Assembly: GCA_028871455.1 (NCBI GenBank)
Contig: JAGWNF010000004.1
Span: 1-64,000 of the forward strand
Source of the DNA: Alphaproteobacteria bacterium
GTDB lineage: Bacteria > Pseudomonadota > Alphaproteobacteria > ATCC43930 > CGMCC-115725
DNA: 64,000 bases
Direction: 5' to 3'
Shown: positions 8,569 through 16,687 of the stretch, one piece after another
Layout of the letters: each line of letters opens with the position of its first letter
Numbering within the stretch: the stretch's first letter is position 1
The notes under the pieces: model-generated
Databases searched by the model: none
Told to the model about the DNA's origin: nothing
What the model saw: the letters and a program-made list of their open reading frames with translations, nothing else
Made by a program: the position numbers and the translations under genes

Positions 8569-9048
8569 ATGAAACGCCTATTCGCCTTCGCTGCCGTCGC
8601 CACACTGTTTCTGCTGACGGCGCCGCCGGTCTCGGCCGTGGTCACGTCGTCGCCGGTACCGGCACAGGGCATCAGCCGCGAGGAGATCGCCAAGCTGCTG
8701 ACCGAGCGCGGCTGGCCGGCCAAGATCGCCAACGACAGCAACGGCGCGCCGATCGTCTCGAGCCGCGTCGACGGCGTCAATTTCGACGTGTATTTCTACC
8801 AGTGCGAGAACGGCCTGTGCCGCGACATCCAGTTCGCCGCCGGCTGGTCCAACAGCACCGCCTCGCCCGACCGGATCAACCAGTGGAACACCACCAAGCG
8901 CTTCCTGCGGGTCTACTGGAAGCCGGGCAAGATCATCTGGGCGGAGATGGACGCGCGTATCGCGCGCGGCACGACCGCCAATATCGATGAGAACCTGGCG
9001 CTGTGGGCGGCGATGCTGAGCGAATTCAAGCAGTTTTTCAGGTTCTAG
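8569..9048 (+). CDS. YbjN-domain exported protein
   Basis: A 159-residue protein with an N-terminal signal peptide (MKRLFAFAAVATLFLLTAPPVSA). The mature part looks like the YbjN/type III secretion chaperone-like fold: GISREEIAKLLTERGWPAKI, NFDVYFYQCENGLCRDIQFAAGW, then a Trp-rich segment and a final helix. YbjN proteins are linked to stress and motility phenotypes without a defined mechanism. ATG 8569 is preceded by GGGGGAA. The next gene (cdh) starts 18 bp after the stop, so the two are probably co-transcribed. An FNR-type box lies upstream. Confidence 0.78.
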   Translation: MKRLFAFAAVATLFLLTAPPVSAVVTSSPVPAQGISREEIAKLLTERGWPAKIANDSNGAPIVSSRVDGVNFDVYFYQCENGLCRDIQFAAGWSNSTASPDRINQWNTTKRFLRVYWKPGKIIWAEMDARIARGTTANIDENLALWAAMLSEFKQFFRF

Positions 9049-9066
9049 ATCCGGGCCGGGCGGGCG

Positions 9067-9825
9067 GTGAACCGCGCCGGACGCGCCCTCGCCGCGCTGG
9101 TTCTCGTTCTGCTGTGGAGTGCGGGCGCGCGCGCCGATCCCTCGGCGCTGTGGCGTATCGTGCACGACCGCTGCGTGCCCAATCAGATGCGACATGACGA
9201 TCCAACGCCGTGCGCGTTGGTCGACCTGTCGCGCGGCGTGGCGCGCGGCTATGTCGTGCTCAAGGACCGGCGCGACGCGACGCAGTGCCTCGTGCTGCCG
9301 ACGGCGCGCCTCACCGGCATCGAGAGCCCCGCCCTGCCGGCGCCGAACGCGCCCGACTACATGCAGGATGCCTGGACGGCGCGGCGCTTCGTGCGCGCGC
9401 GGGCGCCGGCGACGCTGGCGCGCGACGACCTGTCGCTCGCGGTCAATTCGGTCTACGGCCGGACGCAGAACCAGCTCCACATCCACGTCGATTGCCTGCG
9501 CCGGGACGTGCGCGACGCGCTGGCGCGCCAGCGCGACGATATCGGCGACGAATGGCGGCGGTTTCCCGAGCCGCTCGTCGGACACACCTACATCGCCCGC
9601 CGCCTGATCGCGGCCGATCTCGCCGGCGTCAATCCGTTCCGGATGTTGGCCGATTCCGGACCGGATGAGCGCGCACACATGGGCGACTACACGCTGGTGA
9701 TCGCGGGCGTCGCATTCGGCGGCCGGCTGGGATTCATCCTGCTGGCCGACCGCGCCGACCTGCCGAACGGTGATTTCGGCAGCGGCGAGGAACTGCAGGA
9801 CCACGACTGCGCGGTGGCGCACTAG
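9067..9825 (+). CDS. cdh: CDP-diacylglycerol diphosphatase
   Basis: The enzyme hydrolyses CDP-diacylglycerol to CMP and phosphatidate at the membrane. The 252-residue product has an N-terminal membrane anchor/signal (LAALVLVLLWSAGARA), the Cdh landmarks GYVVLKDRRDATQCLVLPT and IESPALPAPNAPDYMQDAW, and the HIT-like active-site string NQLHIHVDCL (His-x-His) near residue 140. GTG start at 9067. Its stop overlaps the convergent MFS gene stop by 4 nt. Probably translated after the YbjN-like gene. Confidence 0.92.
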   Translation: MNRAGRALAALVLVLLWSAGARADPSALWRIVHDRCVPNQMRHDDPTPCALVDLSRGVARGYVVLKDRRDATQCLVLPTARLTGIESPALPAPNAPDYMQDAWTARRFVRARAPATLARDDLSLAVNSVYGRTQNQLHIHVDCLRRDVRDALARQRDDIGDEWRRFPEPLVGHTYIARRLIAADLAGVNPFRMLADSGPDERAHMGDYTLVIAGVAFGGRLGFILLADRADLPNGDFGSGEELQDHDCAVAH

Positions 9826-11096
9826 AAACGGCGCTTGTGGTCGGCGGGAACGCCGACGGCGATCCAGATTCCCGAGGCAGCGACCAGCGCGGCGGTGAGC
9901 CACAGCGCCGGCAGCGGCGCGCCTGACACCTGGGCTACCCCGCCCAATAGCAACGCACCGATGGCATAGCCGGTGTCACGCCAATAGCGATAGGTGCCGA
10001 GCGCCTTGCCGCGCCACAGCGGCGGCGTGCGGTCGGACATCGCGGCGATCAGGTTCGGATAGAGCAGCGCCATGCCGATGCCCATGATTACGGCAGCCGG
10101 CAGCCAAACGACCGCACTGCCGCCGAGTGCGGTCAGCGCGATGCCGGCCGCGAGCAGAAAGAAACCGGCGACGACCGGCGTCTTTCGGCCGATCCGGTCG
10201 GCAAGATGGCCAGTCCAGAGCTGCGCGAAGCCCCAGACCATCGCGTAGGCGCCGGTCAGCCAACCGATCTCGATCAGTCCTGCGCCGTGTGCCATGAAGA
10301 ACACCGGAAACATCACCCACACCAGCGCATCGGCGATCTTGTTGGCCGCGCCGCCCTGGCAAATGGCGCGGCCGGCCGGATCGTAGAACGAGATGCGCAG
10401 GAAGATCGTGCCGAGCGACGGCATATGATCCGGATGGTGTGGCGCAGCCGGAGTGGCTTCCGCGTGCTCGGCCTTGACCCAGGCCAGGGTATCGCGGGTC
10501 CACAGCACGCACGTCAGCGCACCAGCAATCGTCGCAAGCCCGAAGGCGAGCAATGCCGGCCGTGCGCCAACGTGATGCGCGAGCCAAGCCGCGCCGAAAC
10601 CGGCGAGGCCGACCGCGACGTAGCCGGTTGCCTCGTTGATGCCGACCGCCAAGCCGCGCTGATGGCTTCCGGCGAGGTCGATCTGGCTGGTCACCGTCAT
10701 GGTCCAGGTGAAGCCCTGGCTGACGCCAAGAAAGACGTTGGCGGCGACGATCCACCACCAGTTCGGCGCGAAGTAAATCAGCAGCGGGATCGGAATGCCG
10801 GCAAGCCATCCAGCGATCAGCACCGGCTTGCGGCCGAAGCGATCGGCGAGGCCGCCGGCGACAAAATTGAGCGCACCTTTCACCAACCCGAACGACACCA
10901 CGAAGCTCGCCAGGAACAGGAACGCACCCGGCGAGACACCGAACTGATGCGCCAACGTCGGCAGCACCGCCCGCTCCATGCCGATCACTAGGCCGACGAA
11001 GAAGACCTGGACGGCTTGCAGCGTGAACTGCTCGCGATTGGCCGCGATGCCGCGCCGATGGCGGGCGGGCAGCGGTGCGGAGGCGGTGACGGTCAT
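9822..11096 (-). CDS. MFS transporter
   Basis: A 424-residue major facilitator with about 12 membrane segments. The two cytoplasmic loops after helices 2 and 8 carry GGLADRFGRKPVL and GHLADRIGRKTPV, the classical MFS signatures. A long central loop (CVLWTRDTLAWVKAEH) separates the halves. It follows the DsrE-type gene with a 20-bp gap, and both are divergent from the ArsR-rhodanese regulator, so a sulfur-compound or metalloid export role is possible but unproved. ATG 11096 chosen because upstream in-frame codons overlap the DsrE gene. Confidence 0.9.
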   Translation of the reverse strand: MTVTASAPLPARHRRGIAANREQFTLQAVQVFFVGLVIGMERAVLPTLAHQFGVSPGAFLFLASFVVSFGLVKGALNFVAGGLADRFGRKPVLIAGWLAGIPIPLLIYFAPNWWWIVAANVFLGVSQGFTWTMTVTSQIDLAGSHQRGLAVGINEATGYVAVGLAGFGAAWLAHHVGARPALLAFGLATIAGALTCVLWTRDTLAWVKAEHAEATPAAPHHPDHMPSLGTIFLRISFYDPAGRAICQGGAANKIADALVWVMFPVFFMAHGAGLIEIGWLTGAYAMVWGFAQLWTGHLADRIGRKTPVVAGFFLLAAGIALTALGGSAVVWLPAAVIMGIGMALLYPNLIAAMSDRTPPLWRGKALGTYRYWRDTGYAIGALLLGGVAQVSGAPLPALWLTAALVAASGIWIAVGVPADHKRRF

Positions 11097-11116
11097 CCTT
11101 GTCCGCCGCCTGCCAA

Positions 11117-11470
11117 CTAGAAAACCAGGACTTTGTCGGCGGCCAAAGTGGCGGCCGCGAGCTCGTCCATCGAACTGCGGTGAGCGCCGTCGATCAGATC
11201 GGCTTCCGCCAATCCGCGCGCATCCATGCAGATGCCACACAACAGCAGCCGGTGGGGGCTGGCCGCAAATCGCTTCAGCATGCGTTCGACGTTGTAATAG
11301 CCGTCGGGTGTCTTCTGGCCCTTCCGGGCGCCAACGACCGAATCCGCCATCAGGAATACGGTGATCTCGGCCGCAGGGTCCCGCTTCGCGAGCGCGCCGG
11401 CGAGCCGCAGGGCGTTGTAGCAACGCTCGGTGCCATAGGGCGGATCATTGAGGATGAACAGTGTCTTCAT
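11117..11470 (-). CDS. DsrE/DsrF-like sulfur-transfer family protein
   Basis: A 117-residue DsrE-fold protein: starts MKTLFILNDPPYGTERCYNALRLA, continues ITVFLMADSVVGARKGQ, and has LLLCGICMDARGL with the conserved Cys region. DsrE-type proteins carry persulfide sulfur on a Cys. The ATG at 11470 is preceded by GAGAGA. It leads an operon with the MFS gene and faces the ArsR-rhodanese gene across a 101-bp promoter region, a pairing that suggests handling of reactive sulfur species. Confidence 0.88.
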   Translation of the reverse strand: MKTLFILNDPPYGTERCYNALRLAGALAKRDPAAEITVFLMADSVVGARKGQKTPDGYYNVERMLKRFAASPHRLLLCGICMDARGLAEADLIDGAHRSSMDELAAATLAADKVLVF

Positions 11471-11529
11471 TCTCTCGCGTCCCGCGACCGGCCGCAGCGA
11501 CGTCACACTTGACGCGCCCGGACCGATAT

Positions 11530-11551
11530 TATTCAATCATTCTATTGAATA
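11530..11551. promoter_or_regulatory. Perfect 8-6-8 palindrome, likely ArsR-type operator
   Basis: TATTCAAT (11530-11537), CATTCT, ATTGAATA (11544-11551). It is AT-rich, lies 20 bp before the ArsR-rhodanese start and 59 bp from the DsrE start, and resembles the AT-rich palindromes of the BigR/SqrR sulfur-responsive ArsR regulators. It probably lets the regulator control itself and the divergent DsrE-MFS operon. Confidence 0.65.
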
Positions 11552-11571
11552 TTCAAGCGTGAGGTCCGGCC

Positions 11572-12237
11572 ATGTCAAGCGGAAGTCCGAAGCGCGCGCT
11601 GTTCGCCGGCTTTGCCGAGGTCGCGAAGGCCCTCGGCCACGGCCATCGCCTCGAGATTCTCGAGTTGCTCGCGCAAGGCGAGCGCAGCGTCGAGGCCCTC
11701 GCCGAGCGCATCGGATTGTCGGTTGCCAACGCGTCGCAGCATCTGCGGCTCATGCGTCGGGCCGGCATATTGGTCTCGCGGCGGGACGGCAGGCGCATCC
11801 TCTATCGGCCGGCCGATCCGTCGGTGCTGGCGCTGACCGCCGCCCTGCGCCGCGTCGCCGAACGCAACGCCGCCGAGGCGCAGGCGGTCATCAGCGGCTA
11901 TTTCCACCGGCGCGACGCGCTCGAGGCGGTGACGCGACGCGAACTTGCCCGCCGGCTGAAGGACGGCCTGGTCACCGTGCTCGACGTGCGGCCGACGGAC
12001 GAGTTCGCCGCCGGACATCTGCCCCATGCGGTCAACATTCCGCTGCGCGAGCTGGCGCGCCGTCTGCGCGAGATTCCGAAGAGCCGCGCGGTCGTCGCCT
12101 ATTGCCGCGGCCCTTACTGCGTTCTCGCCTATGAGGCGGTGGCGCTGCTGCGCGGCCGCGGCTTCAAGGCGCGGCGCCTGGAAGACGGTTTTCCCGAATG
12201 GCGGGCCGCCGGCTTGCCCGTCGAGCGCAGGGCCTAA
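11572..12237 (+). CDS. ArsR-family regulator fused to a rhodanese domain
   Basis: A 221-residue fusion. Residues 10-95 form an ArsR winged helix (VAKALGHGHRLEILELLAQGE, then recognition helix SVANASQHLRLMRRAGIL). Residues 115-218 form a rhodanese domain with DVRPTDEFAAGHLPHAVNIP and the active loop CRGPYC (C178, C183). These are the only two Cys in the protein, so any persulfide or oxidant sensing must sit in the rhodanese loop, unlike BigR/SqrR which use Cys in the DNA-binding domain. Start ATG with GAGG upstream. Its stop overlaps the convergent egtD stop. Confidence 0.9.
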   Translation: MSSGSPKRALFAGFAEVAKALGHGHRLEILELLAQGERSVEALAERIGLSVANASQHLRLMRRAGILVSRRDGRRILYRPADPSVLALTAALRRVAERNAAEAQAVISGYFHRRDALEAVTRRELARRLKDGLVTVLDVRPTDEFAAGHLPHAVNIPLRELARRLREIPKSRAVVAYCRGPYCVLAYEAVALLRGRGFKARRLEDGFPEWRAAGLPVERRA

Positions 12238-13202
12238 GCCACCAGATAGTGCACGCTGAAGCGGTTCTCGGCGTCGGTCCAGCAGTCGAGCGGCTTGAAG
12301 CCGGCGCGCGCGGCGAGGCGGCGGAACTCGTCGACGGTGAACTTGTAGGAGTATTCGACGTGGACGCGCTCGCCGGCGGTGAAGGCGATGCACTCGCCGG
12401 ATATCGTGACGAGCTGATCCATCAGGCTCTCGACGTAGATCTCGATGCGACCGGCCTCCTCGTTGTAGAACGCCTCGTGGGCGAAGCGCTTGAGGTTGAA
12501 ATCGGCGCCGAGCTCGCGGTTCATGCGCGCCAGGATGTTGAGCGTGAACTGCGCCGTGACGCCGGCGGCGTCGTTATAGGCCGCATGCAGCGCCGCCGGA
12601 TCCTTCTTGAGATCGGCACCGACGATCATCGCGCCGCCCGGACCGATCAGCTCGCGGCAACCGCGCAGGAAGCGCACCGCCTCCTCGGGCATCAAGTTGC
12701 CGATGGTGGAACCCGGGAAAAATCCGACGCGGCGGTCGCGCGTCGACCGCACCAGCGTCGGCAGGCGCAGCGGGTCCATGTAGTCGGCGCAGACCGCGAT
12801 CACCTCCAGCGCCGGAAAATCGGCGGCGATCGCCGAAGCGGCGCTGTGCAGCATGTTGCCCGAGATGTCGATCGGCACGTAGGACGACGGCCGGTCGAGC
12901 GCGTCGAGCAGCAGCCGCACCTTGGTGCTGGCGCCGCTGCCGAATTCGATGAGGCGCGCGCGCGGACCGATGCGCGCGGCGATCTCGCCCGCGCGCTCGG
13001 CCAGAAGCGCGGTTTCGGCGCGGGTGACGTAATATTCCGGCAGCTCGCAGATGCGCTCGAACAGCTCGGAGCCGCGCGCGTCGTAGAGGAAGCGGCAGGG
13101 GACCGACTTGCGATGCCGCATCAGGCCGGCGAGCGCGACGTCGCGAAAGCTTTCCTCGCGCGGCGCGAAATCGAGATAGGCGGCGAGCGTTCCCTTCGGC
13201 AT
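12234..13202 (-). CDS. egtD: L-histidine N-alpha-methyltransferase EgtD
   Basis: EgtD trimethylates histidine to hercynine, the first step of ergothioneine synthesis. The 322-residue protein shows FLYDARGSELFERICELPEYYVTRAE near residue 40, the SAM motif LIEFGSGAST near 85, YVPIDISGNML, and FFPGSTIGN; the C-terminal YNEEAGRIEIYVES and EYSYKF segments build the histidine site. The ATG at 13202 shares one base with the egtB stop (TGATG), so the two are translationally coupled as egtB-egtD. Confidence 0.94.
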   Translation of the reverse strand: MPKGTLAAYLDFAPREESFRDVALAGLMRHRKSVPCRFLYDARGSELFERICELPEYYVTRAETALLAERAGEIAARIGPRARLIEFGSGASTKVRLLLDALDRPSSYVPIDISGNMLHSAASAIAADFPALEVIAVCADYMDPLRLPTLVRSTRDRRVGFFPGSTIGNLMPEEAVRFLRGCRELIGPGGAMIVGADLKKDPAALHAAYNDAAGVTAQFTLNILARMNRELGADFNLKRFAHEAFYNEEAGRIEIYVESLMDQLVTISGECIAFTAGERVHVEYSYKFTVDEFRRLAARAGFKPLDCWTDAENRFSVHYLVA

Positions 13203-14635
13203 CAGCCGTCCTCCGCGAGGCGAATGCCGCCGAAGCACCAGCGTGCGGCGGGCGGAAAGAAATTGCGGTAGCTGGCGCGCAGATGGCCGGCCGGCGTCAC
13301 CGCGCAGCCGCCTTTGAGCACCATCTGACCGGACATGAACTTGCCGTTGTATTCGCCGATCGCGCCTTCAACGGCGCGGAAGCCCGGATAGGGCGCGTAG
13401 GCGCTCTGCGTCCATTCCCAGCAGTCGCCGTAGATCTGGAGGAGCGGCACGAGGGAAGCGGATAAATCGCGATTAGCTCGGTCTGACGCATCAGCCGTCA
13501 CCCCCTCCCTAACCCTCCCCCCTCGAGGGGGAGGGTATGGGTGGGGGGCGTCTCGATCCGAGAGGGTTAGGGTGGGGGTGAGTCGGTCCGCGATTGGTGC
13601 GCTTGGATGCAGAATCCCGCCGTCGAGGAAGTTGCCGGCGACCGGCAAGTCCGCCGCGGCGGTTTCCCATTCCGCCTCGGTCGGCAGGCGGCGGCCGGCC
13701 CAGCGCGCGAAGGCGTCGGCCTCGTAGTGGCTGACATGGACCACCGGTGCGAAGGGATCGAGCGGCACCAAGCCGGCGAGCGTGAATTCGGACCAGCGCT
13801 CGTTCCCATCGGCTTTTTCAGGGGCGCGCCGCCAGTAGAGCGGCGCCTCCCAGCCTTGCGCCTGCACCGCGGCCCAGCCGTCGCTCAGCCAGAACTCCAG
13901 CCGGCGATAGCCGCCGTCGGCGATAAAGGCGAGATACTCGCCGTTGGTGACGAGGCGGGTCGCGAGGCGGAACCGCTCGAGCCAAACCTTGTGCCGCGGT
14001 CCTTCGTTGTCGAAGGCGAACCCCGCCCCGTCGTGGCCGATCTCGACCAGACCGCCGGCGAAGTCGCGCCACTCGAGCGCCGGCGCCGCGCGCGCCGGCC
14101 GGAGCGGCGCCGTCCGGTACGCCGGCGCGAGCGGGTTCTGCGCGAAGACGTGCTTGATGTCCATCAGGATCAGCTCCTGATGCTGTTCCTCGTGCGCGAG
14201 GCCGAGCTCGATCAGCGGCGCGATCGCGCGGAAGGTCGCGGCGTCAGCGGTGGCGATCAGCCGCTCCATCGCGGCGGTGACGTGCGCGCGATAACGCGCG
14301 ATCTCGGCGACGCCCGGCCGCGACAGCAGGCCGCGCGTCGGCCGCGGATGACGCGGCCCGACCGCTTCGTAATAGGAATTGAACAGATGATTGTAGGCCG
14401 GATCGAAGACGCGATAGCCGGCGAGACGCGGCAGGAGGAGAAACGTCTCCCAGAACCAGGTGACATGCGCGAGATGCCACTTGGTCGGACTGACGTCGGG
14501 CATCGACTGCACGACCTGATCCTCGGGCAGCAGATGCTGCGCGAGCGCCTCGCTGCGCGCGCGACAATCCGCGAAGCGCGGGCGCCACGCCTCGCGGTTC
14601 TCGACGTGGGCCAGCCGGCCGGCCGTCAGAGCCAT
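13202..14635 (-). CDS. egtB: Hercynine oxygenase EgtB (with an in-frame repeat insertion)
   Basis: EgtB is the iron enzyme that joins hercynine to a thiol donor (gamma-Glu-Cys or Cys) as a sulfoxide. The N-terminal DinB-like part carries SPTKWHLAHVTWFWETFLL and the His-x3-His metal motif HEEQHQE; the C-terminal formylglycine-type lectin fold has RRLPTEAEWE and YGDCWEWTQSAYAPYPGF. At 477 residues it is longer than usual because about 45 residues are inserted around 352-397; they come from a palindromic repeat (13498-13581) and flanks. No egtA or egtC is nearby. ATG 14635 follows GGGAGG; a TTG at 14647 is possible. Confidence 0.92.
   Translation of the reverse strand: MALTAGRLAHVENREAWRPRFADCRARSEALAQHLLPEDQVVQSMPDVSPTKWHLAHVTWFWETFLLLPRLAGYRVFDPAYNHLFNSYYEAVGPRHPRPTRGLLSRPGVAEIARYRAHVTAAMERLIATADAATFRAIAPLIELGLAHEEQHQELILMDIKHVFAQNPLAPAYRTAPLRPARAAPALEWRDFAGGLVEIGHDGAGFAFDNEGPRHKVWLERFRLATRLVTNGEYLAFIADGGYRRLEFWLSDGWAAVQAQGWEAPLYWRRAPEKADGNERWSEFTLAGLVPLDPFAPVVHVSHYEADAFARWAGRRLPTEAEWETAAADLPVAGNFLDGGILHPSAPIADRLTPTLTLSDRDAPHPYPPPRGGRVREGVTADASDRANRDLSASLVPLLQIYGDCWEWTQSAYAPYPGFRAVEGAIGEYNGKFMSGQMVLKGGCAVTPAGHLRASYRNFFPPAARWCFGGIRLAEDG
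13498..13581. repeat. 84-bp nested palindromic (REP-like) element inside egtB
   Basis: Outer arms of 20 bp, 13498-13517 and 13562-13581, are inverted copies with one mismatch (core CCCTAACCCTC / GAGGGTTAGGG). Inside is a second C-rich/G-rich palindrome around CTCGAG at 13513-13535. This C-run/G-run style is known from dispersed intergenic repeats in many proteobacterial genomes. The element is 84 bp, 28 codons, so it leaves the egtB frame intact and encodes a Pro/Arg-rich stretch (HPYPPPRGGRVREGV). Only one copy is seen in this window. Confidence 0.85.
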
Positions 14636-14815
14636 CGAGCCTCCCAATCCGCGCAGCGCCCGTTAGCGGGTTTCACGAATTAGTTTCATCTCGGGCGCAT
14701 TCTTGAAAACGATTATAGGCAGGACACGGTTGCGCGCCACCCACGATGATTCACGGCCGCGTGACGACGCGCCGAGCCGGCGGCGCGATCGATCGCTGTC
14801 ACGCGCGCCTCGACG

Positions 14816-15097
14816 TTACGAAACCTTGACGCCTTTCCAGAAGGCGATGCGGCCCTTGATCTCCGCCGCGGCCGGCTTGGGATCGGGATAGGTCCAGGCG
14901 GCGTCGGGATTTTCCTGGCCGCCGGCGACGACGGTGAAATAGCGCGCGTCGCCTTTCCACGGACAGGTATAGGTCGAGGCGCTCGGCTTGAGCGCGGATT
15001 GCTTCACCGCTTCGGCCGGGAAATAGTGATTGCCCTCGACCACCACCGTTCGGTCGCTCTCGGCGATGGTCTCGCCGTTCCACACTGCTTTGACCAT
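14816..15097 (-). CDS. DUF427 family protein
   Basis: A 93-residue protein matching DUF427: VKAVWNGETIAESDRTVVVEGNHYFP at the start, TYTCPWKGDARYF in the middle, AAWTYPDPKPAAAEIKGRIAFW near the end. The fold is a small beta-tent; function is not established. ATG at 15097 with GGAGG 6-10 nt upstream. Not clearly part of an operon: egtB ends 180 bp away on the same strand and the small paralogue pair lies 62 bp upstream. Confidence 0.9.
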   Translation of the reverse strand: MVKAVWNGETIAESDRTVVVEGNHYFPAEAVKQSALKPSASTYTCPWKGDARYFTVVAGGQENPDAAWTYPDPKPAAAEIKGRIAFWKGVKVS

Positions 15098-15159
15098 GGC
15101 AGCCTCCGTCAAGCCGGCAGCCTACGGCAGGCGGCGGCCGCGCGAAAGACCGGCGCGCC

Positions 15160-15330
15160 TCACTCCCGCCGGCCGCGCTTGTCGATGACCGCGAGCTTGC
15201 CGAGCTCGTCGGCCAAGAGCCGCTCGATTTCACGGCGGCGCTCGGGCGCGATCTCGCCTTCGAGCATGGCGCGGAACCGGGCGATGTTGCGCTTGATCAC
15301 CCAGCGATCGGTGGGCGCGTCGTCGCTCAT
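15160..15330 (-). CDS. Small hypothetical protein, 56 residues (paralogue 2)
   Basis: A basic, helical protein: WVIKRNIARFRAMLEGEIAPERRR then IERLLADELGKLA. It shares the pattern aromatic-V-I-x3-N-I-x3-aromatic-x-A-M-L and a following E-R-R-R-x-I/L-x2-L-L with the gene immediately upstream, so the two arose by duplication. Start ATG 15330 overlaps the previous stop as ATGA. Similar short proteins occur near regulators in alphaproteobacteria, but no function is known to me. Confidence 0.75.
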   Translation of the reverse strand: MSDDAPTDRWVIKRNIARFRAMLEGEIAPERRREIERLLADELGKLAVIDKRGRRE

Positions 15331-15503
15331 CGTCGGGTCCCGCCGGCGCGGTGCCGTTCCGCGCTTTCGGCGGCGGCGAGCCGGGCGTGCGCCTCGTCCA
15401 GCAGCTTCAAGAGCCGCCGCCGGCGCTCCTCGCCGCACGGCAGCTGCAGCATGGCCTCGTAGTGCCGGATGTTCAGTCGAATGACGTAGGGTTCGTCCTC
15501 CAT
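15327..15503 (-). CDS. Small hypothetical protein, 58 residues (paralogue 1)
   Basis: The product begins MEDEPYVIRLNIRHYEAMLQ and continues ERRRRLLKLLDEAHARLAAAE, two likely helices with a basic tail. It is the first gene of a two-gene operon of paralogues and is divergent from the Crp/Fnr-type gene at 15689 across 185 bp. The start ATG at 15503 follows GGGAGAGG. Could be a small helical regulator or adaptor; nothing more can be said. Confidence 0.78.
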   Translation of the reverse strand: MEDEPYVIRLNIRHYEAMLQLPCGEERRRRLLKLLDEAHARLAAAESAERHRAGGTRR

Positions 15504-15688
15504 GGCCTCTCCCGAGCTTGAAGCGGGGCGGTATGCCCGGTACCGTGTTGTGTGCTCATTGGCACGTTTGCCGCCGGAACGAGCCGCCTCTCGAAGGCTT
15601 CTTCCAAAAAATTGCCACCTGTGCACCGGCCGGTTCCGTTCGCTGCCGAACAGACGACACACCGGCGCAAAGGGGAGGAAGCCGACCC

Positions 15689-16393
15689 GTGAGACCGGAT
15701 CGAGCCGAAGGCAATCGTTTCATCGCCGCGTGGCCAGACGTCGTCTTCCGGCGGCTGGCGCCGCGGCTGAAGCCGGTGATGCTGCGGCACGGCATGGTGC
15801 TCGCCAACGGCGGACCAGCCGTCGAGCATGTCTATTTCCCGGATCGCGGCATGATTTCGCTGGTCAAGACCATGCACGACGGCCGCACCGTCGAGGTCGG
15901 CATCGTCGGCGCGGAAGGCATGGCCGGCATCGGCGCGGTGCTCGGGATGAGAGTCTCGTCCCTCGAAGCGATGGTGCAAGTGGACGGCTATGGCCAACGA
16001 CTAGAGACGGCGGCGCTGCAGGCGGAGATCGACAAGAGCCACGCGCTCAAGGCGCTGACTATGCGCTACCTGGCCTATCGCGTGACGCAACTGGCGCAGA
16101 CCGCCGCCTGCAACCGGCTGCACACGCTGCGGCAGCGCTGCTGCCGCTGGCTGCTGACCGCGGACGACAACGTCCAGGCGACGACCTTCACCCTGACGCA
16201 CGAGTTTCTGGCGCTGATGATGGGCGTCAACCGGCCGTCGGTGTCGCTGGTCGCGGCCGGCCTGCAACGCCGCGGCATGATCCGCTATCGGCGCGCCGCG
16301 ATCACCATCATCGACCGGCCGGCGCTGGAGCGCGCGGCGTGCGAGTGCTACGTCAGCCTCAAGCAGGAAGCCGATCGCGTCTATCAGCCATAG
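15689..16393 (+). CDS. Crp/Fnr-family transcriptional regulator
   Basis: A 234-residue regulator: a cyclic-nucleotide-like beta barrel (HGMVLANGGPAVEHVYFPDRGMISLVK, VEVGIVGAEGMAGIGAVLG) and a C-terminal winged helix (LTHEFLALMMGVNRPSVSLVAAGLQRRGMI). The N-terminus has no Cys cluster, so it is not an oxygen-sensing FNR. The recognition helix reads NRPSVS and lacks the Glu-x2-Ser-Arg pattern that FNR uses to read TTGAT, so it probably does not bind the FNR-type boxes of this window. GTG at 15689 follows GGGGAGG. Confidence 0.88.
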   Translation: MRPDRAEGNRFIAAWPDVVFRRLAPRLKPVMLRHGMVLANGGPAVEHVYFPDRGMISLVKTMHDGRTVEVGIVGAEGMAGIGAVLGMRVSSLEAMVQVDGYGQRLETAALQAEIDKSHALKALTMRYLAYRVTQLAQTAACNRLHTLRQRCCRWLLTADDNVQATTFTLTHEFLALMMGVNRPSVSLVAAGLQRRGMIRYRRAAITIIDRPALERAACECYVSLKQEADRVYQP

Positions 16394-16414
16394 CCCGCCG
16401 CGCGGCGGGGCCGC

Positions 16415-16687
16415 TCAATAAACGATCTGGGTGTCGGGACAGTGGGCCTTGACCCAGGCGCAGCGCTCGGCGCGCTCTTTGTCCCAGCCCGGCATGCAGT
16501 CGGCGACGGCCGGACATTTCCTCTGCAGGTACCACTCGGGCTGCGGCGGCGGCGGTGGCGGACCGCAGGCGGGCTCGGTGCCGTTGATGCAGCCGCCGGA
16601 CGGCGGCGGTGGACTCTGCGCCCAGGCCGGCAAAGCAAAGAGGATCGACGCCAGCACGAGCGCAACCCATGCGGCCCGATCGATCAT
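16415..16687 (-). CDS. Small exported Cys- and Pro-rich hypothetical protein
   Basis: A 90-residue protein with signal peptide [23 protein letters not shown], a Pro-rich linker, then a domain with six Cys in C-x7-C ... [12 protein letters not shown] ... [11 protein letters not shown], likely disulfide-bonded in the periplasm. Its ATG overlaps the cysS stop (ATGA), so it is translated from the cysS message, although its role is probably unrelated. No family recognised. Confidence 0.68.
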   Translation of the reverse strand: MIDRAAWVALVLASILFALPAWAQSPPPPSGGCINGTEPACGPPPPPPQPEWYLQRKCPAVADCMPGWDKERAERCAWVKAHCPDTQIVY

